Shown piece by piece: positions 42,809 to 52,321 of a DNA stretch of 64,000 nt. Within the stretch, counting starts at the first letter, position 1, and the number at the start of each line of letters is the position of its first letter. The position numbers and the translations under genes were made by a program. The stretch lies in assembly GCF_014650075.1 (NCBI RefSeq), contig NZ_BMUG01000005.1, positions 62,001 to 126,000 of the forward strand, written 5' to 3'. The notes below the pieces were generated by a model. That model was not told the DNA's origin. It ran no database searches and saw only the letters and a program-made list of their open reading frames with translations. This stretch comes from Streptomyces microflavus (GTDB taxonomy: Bacteria > Actinomycetota > Actinomycetes > Streptomycetales > Streptomycetaceae).

Positions 42809-44002
42809 ATGCGCCTGCGCGCCCGCTGGGCCCCGGCCACCCTGCTGCTGATCGCCCCGCTGATCGGCACCACCACCCCGGCCACCGCCGACACCGGACC
42901 GGAAGGGGTCCCGGTGGAGCGGTCCGCACGGGCCGTCCCCGGGCAGTACATCGTCACCCTGGAGCCCGAACTCTCTCCGGACACCGTCCTGAAGGAGTTC
43001 GGGCTCCGCCCCATGTTCACGTACGGGAATGTCCTGCACGGGTTCGCCGTCACGCTCACCGCCACCGAACTGGAGGCGGTCCGGACCGTCCCAGGGGTGC
43101 TCGCCGTCGAGGAGAACGCCGAGGTGGCCGTGGACGCGCCCGGGGCGGGGAGCCTCTTCCGGGCCCCCGCGGCCACCTGGGGCACCGACCGGATCGACCA
43201 GCGCGCCCTGCCGCTGGACGACACCTACACCACCACCGCCACCGGCGAAGGGGTGAAGGTGTACGTCGTCGACACCGGGATCGACGCCGCCCACAGCGAG
43301 TTCGGCGACCGGGTCGTCAAGGGCTACGACTCGGTCGGGGACGGCCGCGACGGGCAGGACTGCAACGGCCACGGCACCCATGTCGCCGGCACGGTCGGCG
43401 GCTCCGCCTCCGGGGTGGCGAAGGACGCGTCCCTGGTCGGCGTGCGGGTCCTGAACTGCCAGGGGCGCGGCACCTGGGCCGGCGTCATCGCCGGGTTCGA
43501 CTGGGTGGCCAAGGACGCTGCGGCGGCCGGCTCCACCCCCGCCGTCCTGAACGCCTCGCTCGGCGGGGCCCGTTCCCGTGCGGTCGACGCGGCCGTCGAA
43601 GCCGTCGCCGACGCGGGCGTCCTGCCGGTGGTCGCGGCGGGCAACGACGACAGCGACGCGTGCGACGGCTCTCCGGCGGCCGCCGACGGTGTGGTCACCG
43701 TGGGAGCCAGCGACCGCCAGGACCGGGAGACCTCGTTCAGCAACTGGGGCTCCTGCGTCTCGCTCTACGCCCCGGGCGCCGACATCGTCTCCGCGAAGCT
43801 CGGCGGCGGGACAGTTGCCCTGAACGGCACCTCCATGGCCAGTCCCCATGTCGTCGGAGTCGCCGCCCTGTACAAGCAGGAGAACCCCTCGGCCACGCCC
43901 GCCGCCGTCGCGAGCTGGCTGACCGACACCGCCACGCCGGACGTGCTCTCCGCTCTCGGCCAGGGCTCGCCCGATCTTCTGCTGCACACCGGCGGCCTCT
44001 GA
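42809..44002 (+). CDS. Secreted subtilisin-like serine protease (S8)
   Basis: This 397-residue preproprotein has a signal peptide (LLLIAPLIGTTTPATA), an inhibitor I9 propeptide (PGQYIVTLEPELSPDTVLKEF...VLAVEENAEV, ~38-110) and an S8 domain with the triad Asp155 (VVDTGID), His188 (GHGTHVAG) and Ser342 (NGTSMASPH). It should be exported, self-cleave and act as an extracellular endopeptidase. A strong terminator follows. It is monocistronic, with 104 bases from rppA. Confidence 0.95.
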   Translation: MRLRARWAPATLLLIAPLIGTTTPATADTGPEGVPVERSARAVPGQYIVTLEPELSPDTVLKEFGLRPMFTYGNVLHGFAVTLTATELEAVRTVPGVLAVEENAEVAVDAPGAGSLFRAPAATWGTDRIDQRALPLDDTYTTTATGEGVKVYVVDTGIDAAHSEFGDRVVKGYDSVGDGRDGQDCNGHGTHVAGTVGGSASGVAKDASLVGVRVLNCQGRGTWAGVIAGFDWVAKDAAAAGSTPAVLNASLGGARSRAVDAAVEAVADAGVLPVVAAGNDDSDACDGSPAAADGVVTVGASDRQDRETSFSNWGSCVSLYAPGADIVSAKLGGGTVALNGTSMASPHVVGVAALYKQENPSATPAAVASWLTDTATPDVLSALGQGSPDLLLHTGGL

Positions 44003-44016
44003 CGCACCGCCAGGTG

Positions 44017-44061
44017 GGGCCGGTGAGCGGCCACCGTCGTATGCGATCCGCTCACCGGCCC
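44017..44061 (+). terminator. Terminator after the subtilase gene
   Basis: A perfect 14-bp stem (GGGCCGGTGAGCGG with CCGCTCACCGGCCC) with a 17-base loop begins 15 bases after the protease stop. Confidence 0.75.
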
Positions 44062-44232
44062 GCACCATCCGGCTGTTGCCGGAACAGTGGACGGTCTCTC
44101 ATTTCTCTGCAACTCTCTGACCGCACAACGCAAAACAAAGCCGTAGTGCGTGCAGAATCGCGTGTTTCCTGACTACGGATCCAGAGCCGCGCCCTCGACG
44201 CGCCCTGCGCCGAGGCCGAAGATCGGGGAGCT

Positions 44233-47200
44233 ATGAGAGCCCAACGCTGGAGATGGCGGGCGATATCCGCCTTGGTCGCGACCAGTCTTCTGATGATCGG
44301 CGTGCCGTCGCTCACCGCCTCGGCGGCCGACGGCCCCAACCTCGCCGCGGGCCGGGCCGCGGCCGCCAGCAGTGCGCATGCCGAGTACCCCGCCCCCAAC
44401 ACCACCGACGGCAACGCATCGACGTACTGGGAGAGCGCCGGGGGCGGACTGCCCCAGTGGGTGCAGACCGACCTCGGCACGGCCGCCCGGGTCGACGAGG
44501 TGACCCTGAAGCTCCCGCCGTCCTGGGAGAGCCGCACGCAGACGCTGTCCCTCCAGGGCAGCGCGGACGGCACCAGCTTCGCGACCCTGAAGAGTTCGGC
44601 GGCGTACTCCTTCACCCCGGGAGCCGCCAACGCGGTGAAGGTCACCTTCCCCGCCACGCTGACCCGCTTCGTCCGGGTGAACATCACCGCCAACACCGGC
44701 TGGCAGGCCGCCCAGCTCTCCGAGCTGGAGGTCCGGGCGGCAGCCGCCTCCTCCGGCAACCTCGCCGCCGGAAAGGCCCTCAGGGCCAGTAGCAGCAACG
44801 GTGCCTTCGTCGCGTCCAACGCCAACGACGGCAACCGGGCCAGCTACTGGGCGAGCCGGGAGAACGAGCTCCCGCAGTGGATCGAGGCCGACCTCGGATC
44901 GTCGGTCGGCGTGGACCGGGTCGTCCTGCGGCTGCCCGACGGCTGGGCCGCGCGCAGCCAGACGCTGAAGCTCCAAGGCAGCACCAACGGCACGGAGTTC
45001 ACCGACCTCACCGCCTCCAAGGACTACCGCTTCGACGCGGCGGGCGGGCAGTCGGCGACGATCTCCTTCGACGCCACGACCACCCGGTACGTCCGCGTCC
45101 TGGTCACCGCCAACTCCGGCAGCCCCTCTGCCCAGTTGGCCGAGCTGGAGGTCTACGGTCCCGCGACCGGCGACACCCAGGCCCCGAGCGCACCGGCCGA
45201 CCTGGCGTTCACCGAGCCCGCCACCGGCCAGATCCGGCTGACCTGGAAGGCGTCCACGGACAACACGGGCGTCACCGGCTACGACGTCTACGCGAACAAC
45301 ACCCTGCTGGCCTCCGTCGCGGGCGGCGTCACCACGTACACCGACACCCGCCCGGCCGGGCAGACCGTCGTGTACCACGTGCGCGCCAAGGACGCGGCGG
45401 GCAACGTCTCCGCCAACAGCAACACCGTCACCCGAGCCGGTGACACGGGCGACACCCAGGCACCCACCGCACCCGGCGCCCTGGCCTTCACCGAGCCGTC
45501 CACCGGCCAGATCCGGCTCACCTGGCAGGCATCCACCGACAACACGGGCGTCACCGGCTACGACATCTACGCCAACAACGTGCTGCGCGGAACCGTTGCG
45601 GGCAACGTCCTGACCTACACCGACACCCAGTCGGCCAGCACCACGGTCAGCTACTTCGTCCGGGCCAAGGACGCGGCGGGCAACGCCTCCGGCAACAGCA
45701 ACACCGTGACCCGCAACGGCTCCACGGGCACCGCCTCCAACCTCGCCGTCAACAAGCCGATCACGGCCTCCTCGGTGGTGCACACCTTCGTCGCCGCCAA
45801 CGCCAACGACAACAGCACCACCACCTACTGGGAGGGCGCGGGCGGCAGTTACCCCAACACGCTCACCGTCCAGCTCGGCTCCAACGCCGAGACCCAGAGC
45901 GTCGTCGTCAAGCTCAACCCGGACAGCAGCTGGGGGCCGCGCACCCAGCGGATCGAGGTCCTGGGCCGGGAGCAGAGCTCCTCGTCCTTCAATTCCCTCG
46001 CTGCTGCCAAGGACTACGCCTTCAGCCCGGCGAGCGGCAACACGGTGACCATCCCGGTCGCCGCCCGTGTCGCCGACGTCCAGCTGAAGTTCACCGCCAA
46101 CAGCGGCTCGGGAGCCGGCCAGGTCGCGGAGTTCCAGGTGCTGGGCGCCCCGGCGGCCAACCCCGACCTCCAGGTCACCGGCATCACCGCAGCGCCCGCC
46201 GCCCCGGTGGAGTCCGACACCATCACCCTGACCGCCACCGTCCGCAACGCCGGCGCGCTCGCCGCCCCGGCGAGCAAGGTCGAGTTCCGGCTCGGCGGCT
46301 CCAAGGTCGCCACCGGCAACGTCGGCGCCCTGGCCGTCGGCGCCTCCACCCAGGTCAGCGCGGCCATCGGCGCCCGGGACGCGGGCAGTTACGTCCTGAG
46401 CGCGGTCGCCGACCCGGAGAACGAGGTCATCGAGCAGAACGAGACCAACAACACCTACACCGGCTCCTCCCCGCTGGTCGTGCAGCCGGTCGCCAGCTCC
46501 GACCTGGTCGCGACGGCGATCACCACCTCGCCCTCGGCCCCGGCCGCGGGCGACACGGTCACGCTCTCCGTCGCCATCAGGAACCAGGGCACCGTGGCCT
46601 CCGCGGGCGGCAGCCACGGCATCACCGTGACCCTGCTCAACTCCCAGGGCGCCACGGTGAAGACCTTCACCGGCGCGCACAGCGGGGCCATCGCCGCGGG
46701 CGCCACCACCGCCCCGGTCTCCCTCGGCACGTGGACCGCCGCCAACGGCTCGTACACCCTGCGCACGGTCCTCGCGGCCGACGCCAACGAGCTCCCGGTC
46801 AAGCGCGAGAACAACACCTCCACCGAGTCCCTCTTCGTCGGCCGCGGCGCCAACATGCCGTACGACACCTACGAGGCGGAGGACGGCACCACGGGCGGCG
46901 GCGCCCAGGTCGTCGGCCCGAACCGCACGGTCGGCGACATCGTGGGCGAGGCCTCGGGACGCAAGGCCGTCACCCTCAACAACAACGGCAACTACGTCGA
47001 GTTCACCACGAAGAAGGCCACCAACACCCTGGTCACCCGGTTCTCCATCCCGGACTCCGCGGGCGGCGGCGGGATCAACTCGACGCTGAACGTCTACGTC
47101 GACGGAACCTTCCTCAAGGCGATCGACCTCACCTCCAAGTACGCCTGGCTGTACGGGAACGAGGCCGCACCCGGCAACTCCCCGGGCTCCGGAGCGCCCC

Positions 47201-48522
47201 GCCACATCTATGACGAGGCCAACGTCATGCTGGGGAGGACCGTCCCGGCCGGGGCCAAGATCCGGCTCCAGAAGGACGCCGCCAACTCCTCAACGTACGC
47301 GATCGACTTCGTCAGCCTGGAGCAGGTCGCCCCGGTCGCCAACCCGAACCCGGCGACGTACACCGTGCCGGCCGGGTTCACCCACCAGGACGTCCAGAAC
47401 GCCCTGGACAAGGTCCGCATGGACACCACCGGCACGCTGACCGGCGTCTACCTCCCGGCGGGGGAGTACAGCACCGCCAGCAAGTTCCAGGTGTACGGCA
47501 AGGCCGTCAAGGTGGTCGGCGCCGGGCCCTGGTACACCCGGTTCAACGCCCCCACCACGCAGGACAACACCGACATCGGCTTCCGGGCCGAGGCCAGTGC
47601 CAAGGGGTCGTCGTTCGCGAACTTCGCCTACTTCGGCAACTACACCTCCCGCATCGACGGGCCGGGCAAGGTGTTCGACTTCTCCAACGTGTCGGACATC
47701 GTGATCGACAACATCTGGAACGAGCACATGGTGTGCCTCTACTGGGGCGCCAACACCGACAACATCACCATCAAGAACTCCCGGATCCGCAACATGTTCG
47801 CCGACGGCATCAACATGACCAACGGATCCACCGACAACCTGGTGACCAACAACGAGGCCCGCGCCACCGGTGACGACAGCTTCGCGCTCTTCTCGGCGAT
47901 CGACGCCGGGGGAGCGGACATGAAGAACAACGTCTACGAGAACCTGACCTCGATCCTCACCTGGCGCGCGGCGGGCGTGGCCGTCTACGGCGGCTACGAC
48001 AACACCTTCCGCAACATCCACATCGCCGACACTCTGGTGTACTCCGGGATCACGGTCAGCTCGCTGGACTTCGGCTACCCGATGAACGGCTTCGGGACCC
48101 AGCCGACGAAGATCGAGAACGTCTCGATCGTCAGGTCCGGCGGGCACTTCTGGGGATCGCAGACCTTCCCCGGAATCTGGCTCTTCTCGGCCTCCAAGGT
48201 GTTCCAGGGCATCCGGATCTCGGATGTCGACATCGTCGATCCGACGTACAGCGGCATCATGTTCCAGACGAACTACGTCGGCGGGCAGCCGCAGTTCCCG
48301 ATCAAGGACACCGTGCTCACCGACATCTCGATCTCGGGTGCGCGCAAGAGCGGTGACGCCTTCGACGCCAAGTCCGGCTTCGGGCTCTGGGCCAACGAGA
48401 TGCCGGAGGCGGGGCAGGGGCCCGCGGTCGGCGAGGTCACCTTCAACGGTCTGAGGCTCAGCAACAACGCCCAGGACATCAAGAACACCAGCCCCAACTT
48501 CAAGATCAACATCAACCCGTAG
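44233..48522 (+). CDS. Secreted multimodular GH87-type alpha-1,3-glucanase (mycodextranase-like)
   Basis: This 1,429-residue protein has a signal peptide, two F5/8 type C (discoidin) domains (~35-310), two Fn3 domains (~312-495) with near-identical DNA, a third discoidin domain (~500-640), two CARDB-like adhesion domains (~645-870), a CBM6/35-like module (EAEDGT..., ~875-1035) and a right-handed beta-helix (~1040-1429). In the helix Asp1191 (FADGIN) and Asp1214-Asp1215 (TGDDS) have the 23/24-residue spacing of the three catalytic aspartates of the GH87 enzyme Agl-KA. The substrate is probably fungal or dental-type alpha-1,3-glucan. A LacI regulator gene follows. Confidence 0.88.
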   Translation: MRAQRWRWRAISALVATSLLMIGVPSLTASAADGPNLAAGRAAAASSAHAEYPAPNTTDGNASTYWESAGGGLPQWVQTDLGTAARVDEVTLKLPPSWESRTQTLSLQGSADGTSFATLKSSAAYSFTPGAANAVKVTFPATLTRFVRVNITANTGWQAAQLSELEVRAAAASSGNLAAGKALRASSSNGAFVASNANDGNRASYWASRENELPQWIEADLGSSVGVDRVVLRLPDGWAARSQTLKLQGSTNGTEFTDLTASKDYRFDAAGGQSATISFDATTTRYVRVLVTANSGSPSAQLAELEVYGPATGDTQAPSAPADLAFTEPATGQIRLTWKASTDNTGVTGYDVYANNTLLASVAGGVTTYTDTRPAGQTVVYHVRAKDAAGNVSANSNTVTRAGDTGDTQAPTAPGALAFTEPSTGQIRLTWQASTDNTGVTGYDIYANNVLRGTVAGNVLTYTDTQSASTTVSYFVRAKDAAGNASGNSNTVTRNGSTGTASNLAVNKPITASSVVHTFVAANANDNSTTTYWEGAGGSYPNTLTVQLGSNAETQSVVVKLNPDSSWGPRTQRIEVLGREQSSSSFNSLAAAKDYAFSPASGNTVTIPVAARVADVQLKFTANSGSGAGQVAEFQVLGAPAANPDLQVTGITAAPAAPVESDTITLTATVRNAGALAAPASKVEFRLGGSKVATGNVGALAVGASTQVSAAIGARDAGSYVLSAVADPENEVIEQNETNNTYTGSSPLVVQPVASSDLVATAITTSPSAPAAGDTVTLSVAIRNQGTVASAGGSHGITVTLLNSQGATVKTFTGAHSGAIAAGATTAPVSLGTWTAANGSYTLRTVLAADANELPVKRENNTSTESLFVGRGANMPYDTYEAEDGTTGGGAQVVGPNRTVGDIVGEASGRKAVTLNNNGNYVEFTTKKATNTLVTRFSIPDSAGGGGINSTLNVYVDGTFLKAIDLTSKYAWLYGNEAAPGNSPGSGAPRHIYDEANVMLGRTVPAGAKIRLQKDAANSSTYAIDFVSLEQVAPVANPNPATYTVPAGFTHQDVQNALDKVRMDTTGTLTGVYLPAGEYSTASKFQVYGKAVKVVGAGPWYTRFNAPTTQDNTDIGFRAEASAKGSSFANFAYFGNYTSRIDGPGKVFDFSNVSDIVIDNIWNEHMVCLYWGANTDNITIKNSRIRNMFADGINMTNGSTDNLVTNNEARATGDDSFALFSAIDAGGADMKNNVYENLTSILTWRAAGVAVYGGYDNTFRNIHIADTLVYSGITVSSLDFGYPMNGFGTQPTKIENVSIVRSGGHFWGSQTFPGIWLFSASKVFQGIRISDVDIVDPTYSGIMFQTNYVGGQPQFPIKDTVLTDISISGARKSGDAFDAKSGFGLWANEMPEAGQGPAVGEVTFNGLRLSNNAQDIKNTSPNFKININP

Positions 48523-48547
48523 TGAGGGGATAGCGGATCGTGGGTGA

Positions 48548-48578
48548 GGGGCGCTTCCCGTTGGCCGGGAGGCGCCCC
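48548..48578 (+). terminator. Terminator after the GH87 gene
   Basis: GGGGCGCTTCCCG pairs with CGGGAGGCGCCCC (one G-U pair) around five bases, 25 bases after the stop and before the LacI promoter. Confidence 0.75.
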
Positions 48579-48593
48579 CTTCCGCGTACATTC

Positions 48594-48640
48594 CTTGCAT
48601 CGGGAAGTCGGAGACTTGCATTGCTTACGTTAGCCTTGCG
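48594..48640 (+). promoter_or_regulatory. Phased CTTGC repeats before LacI gene
   Basis: CTTGCAT at 48594 and 48615 and CTTGCGG at 48635 are spaced 21 and 20 bases, about two helical turns. They end four bases before the LacI ATG. They are candidate autoregulatory operator half-sites. Confidence 0.45.
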
Positions 48641-48643
48641 GTC

Positions 48644-49651
48644 ATGACGCGACGACTTGCTCAGGTTGCCAAGAAGGTTGGGGTCAGCGAGGCCACGGTG
48701 AGCCGGGTGCTCAACGGCAAGCCCGGGGTGTCCCGCACCACCCGGCAGTCCGTGCTGACCGCCCTGGACGTCCTCGGCTACGAGCGGCCCACCCAACTGC
48801 GGGGTGAGCGGGCCCGGTTGGTCGGCCTCGTCCTGCCCGAGCTGCAGAACCCGATCTTCCCGGCCTTCGCCGAGGTGATCGGCGGCGCCCTCGCCCAGCA
48901 GGGGCTCACCCCGGTGCTCTGCACCCAGACCAAGGGCGGGGTCTCGGAGGCGGACTACGTGGACCTCCTGCTCCAGCAGCAGGTCTCCGGGGTGGTCTTC
49001 GCCGGCGGGCTCTTCGCTCAGGCCGACGAGGCCCACGAGCACTACCACCGGCTCGCCGAGCGGCGCATCCCCGTCGTGCTGATCAACGCCCCCATAGAAG
49101 GGCTCGACTTCCCCTGCGTCTCCTGCGACGACGCGGTCGCCATCGAGCGCGCCTGGCGCCACCTGGCCTCACTCGGCCACGAGCGCATCGGCGTGGTGAT
49201 CGGCCCCTCCGACCACGTCCCCTCGCGCCGCAAGCTGGCGGCGGCGCGCTCGGTGGCCGAGGCCACCGGCGGGCAGCTGGCGGAGGAGAACATCGAGCGC
49301 TCGATGTTCTCCCTGGAGGGCGGCCAGGCGGCCGCCTCCCGCCTGCTGGAGCGGGGCGTCACCGGCATCATCTGCGCCAGTGACCCGCTCGCGCTCGGTG
49401 CCGTCCGGGCGGCCCGCAGGCGCGGCCTCGGGGTGCCGTCGGACGTCTCGGTCGTGGGCTTCGACGACTCGGCCTTCATGAGCTGCACCGAACCCCCGCT
49501 CACCACGATCCGGCAGCCGATCGAGGCCATGGGCCGGGCCGCCGTCGAGCTGCTCTGCGCGGGCATCCAGGGTGGCGCGGTGCCGCCGGGGGAGCTGCTG
49601 TTCGAGCCGGAGCTGGTGGTGCGCGGCTCGACGGCGAAGGCTCCCCGCTGA
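48644..49651 (+). CDS. LacI-family regulator adjacent to GH87 gene
   Basis: This 335-residue repressor has HTH RLAQVAKKVGVSEATVSRVLNGKPGVS and a periplasmic-like effector domain (VGLVLPELQNPIFPAFAEVIG, VVGFDDSAF, PPLTTIRQP). It is transcribed after its own promoter region 121 bases beyond the GH87 stop. It probably represses the glucanase and itself, with an alpha-glucan breakdown product as inducer (inference). ATG 48644 has no clear Shine-Dalgarno, so the mRNA may be leaderless or nearly so. Confidence 0.93.
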   Translation: MTRRLAQVAKKVGVSEATVSRVLNGKPGVSRTTRQSVLTALDVLGYERPTQLRGERARLVGLVLPELQNPIFPAFAEVIGGALAQQGLTPVLCTQTKGGVSEADYVDLLLQQQVSGVVFAGGLFAQADEAHEHYHRLAERRIPVVLINAPIEGLDFPCVSCDDAVAIERAWRHLASLGHERIGVVIGPSDHVPSRRKLAAARSVAEATGGQLAEENIERSMFSLEGGQAAASRLLERGVTGIICASDPLALGAVRAARRRGLGVPSDVSVVGFDDSAFMSCTEPPLTTIRQPIEAMGRAAVELLCAGIQGGAVPPGELLFEPELVVRGSTAKAPR

Positions 49652-49820
49652 CCTGTCCCGCCCGGATCGCGGACTTGTGCGTCCAGCTGTCGACCAATTG
49701 CGAAACATCGGGGAAATCCTGCGGTCATCTGGTGGCCCCGCTCCAGGCCCTGCGATCCGCCCTGCCGCCCCGTGTCCGGCAGGATCGCGGGGCGGCAGGG
49801 GCTGCGGCAGAGTGGGCACC

Positions 49821-50138
49821 ATGGATGACCTCAACGCACTCGCCGAGGAGCACCTGACCGCCGCCAAGACCTCCGCGCACGGCCGGAGCGCGCACCTCCT
49901 GATCCAGGAGCCGCCCCTGCGCCAGACGGTGATCGCGCTCACCTCCGGCTCGGCGCTCGACGAGCACAACGCGCCGCCCGCCGCCTCCCTCCTGGTGCTC
50001 CGCGGTACGGTCCGCCTCACCGCCGACTCCGGCGACACGGACCTCCCGGCCGGAACGCTCCACCCGATCCCGCAGGAGCGGCACGGGCTGCTGGCACTCC
50101 AGGACGCGGTGGTCCTGCTCACGGCCGTCAACGACTGA
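49821..50138 (+). CDS. Small cupin-domain protein
   Basis: This 105-residue protein folds as a single cupin by pattern: SALDEHNAPPAASLLVLRGTVRL...LPAGTLHPIPQERHGLLALQDAVVLL. The first His and the RH pair could bind a metal, but the motif is incomplete, so catalysis is uncertain. Start ATG 49821 begins MDDLNALAEEHL. It is separate from the flanking genes, with 169 bases upstream. Confidence 0.82.
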   Translation: MDDLNALAEEHLTAAKTSAHGRSAHLLIQEPPLRQTVIALTSGSALDEHNAPPAASLLVLRGTVRLTADSGDTDLPAGTLHPIPQERHGLLALQDAVVLLTAVND

Positions 50139-50336
50139 CCGCCGGGCCGCGCACTCACGACGTGCCGGGCCTGCGTCCGGGCCGCACTCCCAGGACCTCC
50201 GAGGGCCGCGACACCCGGTGGGCCCGGACAGGTGTGTCCGGGCGCCGACGTGGCAGGAGAGGATCGAGGGAAGCCGGGGCGTCCGTCGGACGAGCACCCC
50301 GCCCGCCGCGTCCGACCACGTCCCCGGAGAACCAGC

Positions 50337-51263
50337 TTGCCCACCCAGACCGCCGCAGCCGCGGAACGCACCGCCCCCGCCGCCGGACACCCCCGCACGC
50401 CGCGCCACTGGCTCAGCGCCCTGCGCCGCACCCCGGTCTCGCTGTGGAACGACGACATCACCGACTGGGCCGCGGCCCTCACGTACTACGCCATCCTCGC
50501 GCTGCTCCCGGCCCTCCTCGTCACCGTCTCCGTGATCGGCCTCGCCAACCCCGACGCGACCACCGCCCTCATCGCCGACATCACCGCCTTCGCCCCCGCC
50601 GAGTCCGGTGAGGCGCTCCGCCGCCCGCTGGAGGCGGCGACCGAGCAGCGCTCCGCCGTCTGGCTGCTCGTCGCGACCGGGTCCGTGAGCGCCGTGTGGT
50701 CCGCGTGCAGCTACCTCGCGGTCTTCCGCCGCGCGATGCACGCCATGCACGGCGTCCGGGACAACCGCCCGCCCCTGCGGCAGGCGCACATCATCGTCGT
50801 CTCGGCGATCGGCCTGCTCGTCCTCCTGATGACCAGCGCCTTCGCCCTCGTCCTGACCGGCCCCCTGGCCCGCTGGCTCGGCCGCCGCGTCGGCCTGCCC
50901 CACGAGGGCGAGACCCTGTGGGCGGGCCTGAAGTGGCCGGTGCTGCTCTGCCTCGTCGCCTGCCTGATCATGGTCCTCTTCAGCACCGGCCCCCGCTCCG
51001 CGCGCGGCATCCGCCGGGGCCTGCCCGGCGGGGTGCTCGCCGCGTTCCTCTGGCTCACCGCATCGGCGCTCTTCGCCCTCTACGCGACCCAGGTCGGCAG
51101 CTACAGCAGGCTCTACGGCTCCCTCGCCGGCCTGGTGGTCTTCCTGATCTGGGTCTGGTTCGCCAACCTCTCCCTGCTCGCCGGCGCCCAGTTCAACGTG
51201 GAGCTGGACCGCCCGGAGCCGGAGCGGAAGCCGGAGAAGGAGCCCACTACGGCCGCAGGATGA
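50337..51263 (+). CDS. YihY/BrkB-family inner membrane protein
   Basis: This 308-residue protein starts at TTG 50337, with GGAGA six bases upstream. About six membrane segments follow the conserved WNDDITDWAAALTYYAILALLPALL, and the family motifs WSACSYLAVFRRAMHAMHG and GSYSRLYGSLAGLVVFLIWVWFANLSLLAGAQFN are complete. The family was once called RNase BN but is now regarded as membrane proteins of unclear function. It converges on the dehydrogenase and overlaps its 3' end by 17 bases. Confidence 0.9.
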   Translation: MPTQTAAAAERTAPAAGHPRTPRHWLSALRRTPVSLWNDDITDWAAALTYYAILALLPALLVTVSVIGLANPDATTALIADITAFAPAESGEALRRPLEAATEQRSAVWLLVATGSVSAVWSACSYLAVFRRAMHAMHGVRDNRPPLRQAHIIVVSAIGLLVLLMTSAFALVLTGPLARWLGRRVGLPHEGETLWAGLKWPVLLCLVACLIMVLFSTGPRSARGIRRGLPGGVLAAFLWLTASALFALYATQVGSYSRLYGSLAGLVVFLIWVWFANLSLLAGAQFNVELDRPEPERKPEKEPTTAAG

Positions 51264-52257
51264 GGCGGACCGGGTCGCCCTCCTTGGTCTCCATCCGCCG
51301 CACCGCCGTCGCCACCTCTTCCAGGGGCAGTACGTCGGTGACCGACCGGGAGAAGTCCAGCCGCCCGCCCTCGGCGAGCCGGACGAGCTGCGCCACATGG
51401 TGCTCCTCGGAGCCGTAATGCCCCAGGATCCGGTGCTGGAGGTAGCTGAACCGGGTGGAGTGGGCGAGTGTCAGCGGCTGGTCGCTCAACCCCACCAGCA
51501 CCAGGCGCCCCTTCGGTGCCAGCACGCTCAGCGCCTGCTCACGGACGGAGGGCACCCCCGCGAAGTCGAAGGCCGCCTCCAGGCCCGCGCCGCCCGTTGC
51601 CCCGAGCACCCGCTCGTGCAGCAGCGGGTCGCCGGAGTCCAGCGCCAGATCGGCCCCGAAGTGCAGGGCCCGGTCGCGGGCCGCGGAGGCCGGGTCCACC
51701 GCGATCACCGGGTACGCGCCCACGGCCCGCAGCAGCTGTACGGCGTGCGCCCCGAGCCCGCCCGCGCCCCACACCCCGACGGCCTGCGCCGGGCGTACGT
51801 CACCGGTGCCGGTCACCGCCGCCCAGGGGGTGGAGACCGCGTCGGGGATGATCGCGGCCTGGTCGAGGGGGAGCGAGGCGGGCAGGGCGACGAGGGTGGT
51901 GGCCGTGGCGAGGGCGTACTCGGCCCAGCCGCCGTCGTAGTCGACACCCCGCGTATGGGTACGGCCGCCGCGCCGCTCGCCCGCTTGGAGGACCACCCGC
52001 TGACCGGCCGTCCAGCCGTCGACACCGGGCCCGAGCGTGTCGACGGTCCCGGCGACCTCATGGCCCAGCGTGACGTAGTCGCCCTCCAGGTACAGCGGTG
52101 TGAGCGTGCCGTCCACGAGATGCACATCGGAGAGACAGACCCCGGCGGCGCCCACCTTCACCAGCACCTCGCCGGGTCCCGGCACGGGCTTCGCCACCTC
52201 CTGGACGGAGAGGGTGCGCGTGGGCAGGTGCAGGCGCGCGGCGCGCATGCGGTCCAT
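51247..52257 (-). CDS. Medium-chain alcohol dehydrogenase-like oxidoreductase
   Basis: This 336-residue MDR-family protein has a catalytic zinc Cys in GVCLSDVH, a GHE motif and a Rossmann GxGGLG (VWGAGGLGAHAVQLL). The usual four-Cys structural zinc lobe is absent: the segment is LQAGERRGGRTHTRG, with no cysteine. Start ATG 52257 has AAGGA seven bases upstream. The substrate is unknown. Confidence 0.88.
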   Translation of the reverse strand: MDRMRAARLHLPTRTLSVQEVAKPVPGPGEVLVKVGAAGVCLSDVHLVDGTLTPLYLEGDYVTLGHEVAGTVDTLGPGVDGWTAGQRVVLQAGERRGGRTHTRGVDYDGGWAEYALATATTLVALPASLPLDQAAIIPDAVSTPWAAVTGTGDVRPAQAVGVWGAGGLGAHAVQLLRAVGAYPVIAVDPASAARDRALHFGADLALDSGDPLLHERVLGATGGAGLEAAFDFAGVPSVREQALSVLAPKGRLVLVGLSDQPLTLAHSTRFSYLQHRILGHYGSEEHHVAQLVRLAEGGRLDFSRSVTDVLPLEEVATAVRRMETKEGDPVRLILRP

Positions 52258-52321
52258 GGCGGGGTCCTTGTCGTGGCGGCGTGACGATTCGGCCCGGTCG
52301 CGGGCGACGGGGCCCGGCCGG

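Noticed and set aside
45169..45720. Inserted element suggested by near-identical DNA about 279 bases apart
   Set aside because: Both copies encode in-frame Fn3 domains of one protein, so this is internal domain duplication.
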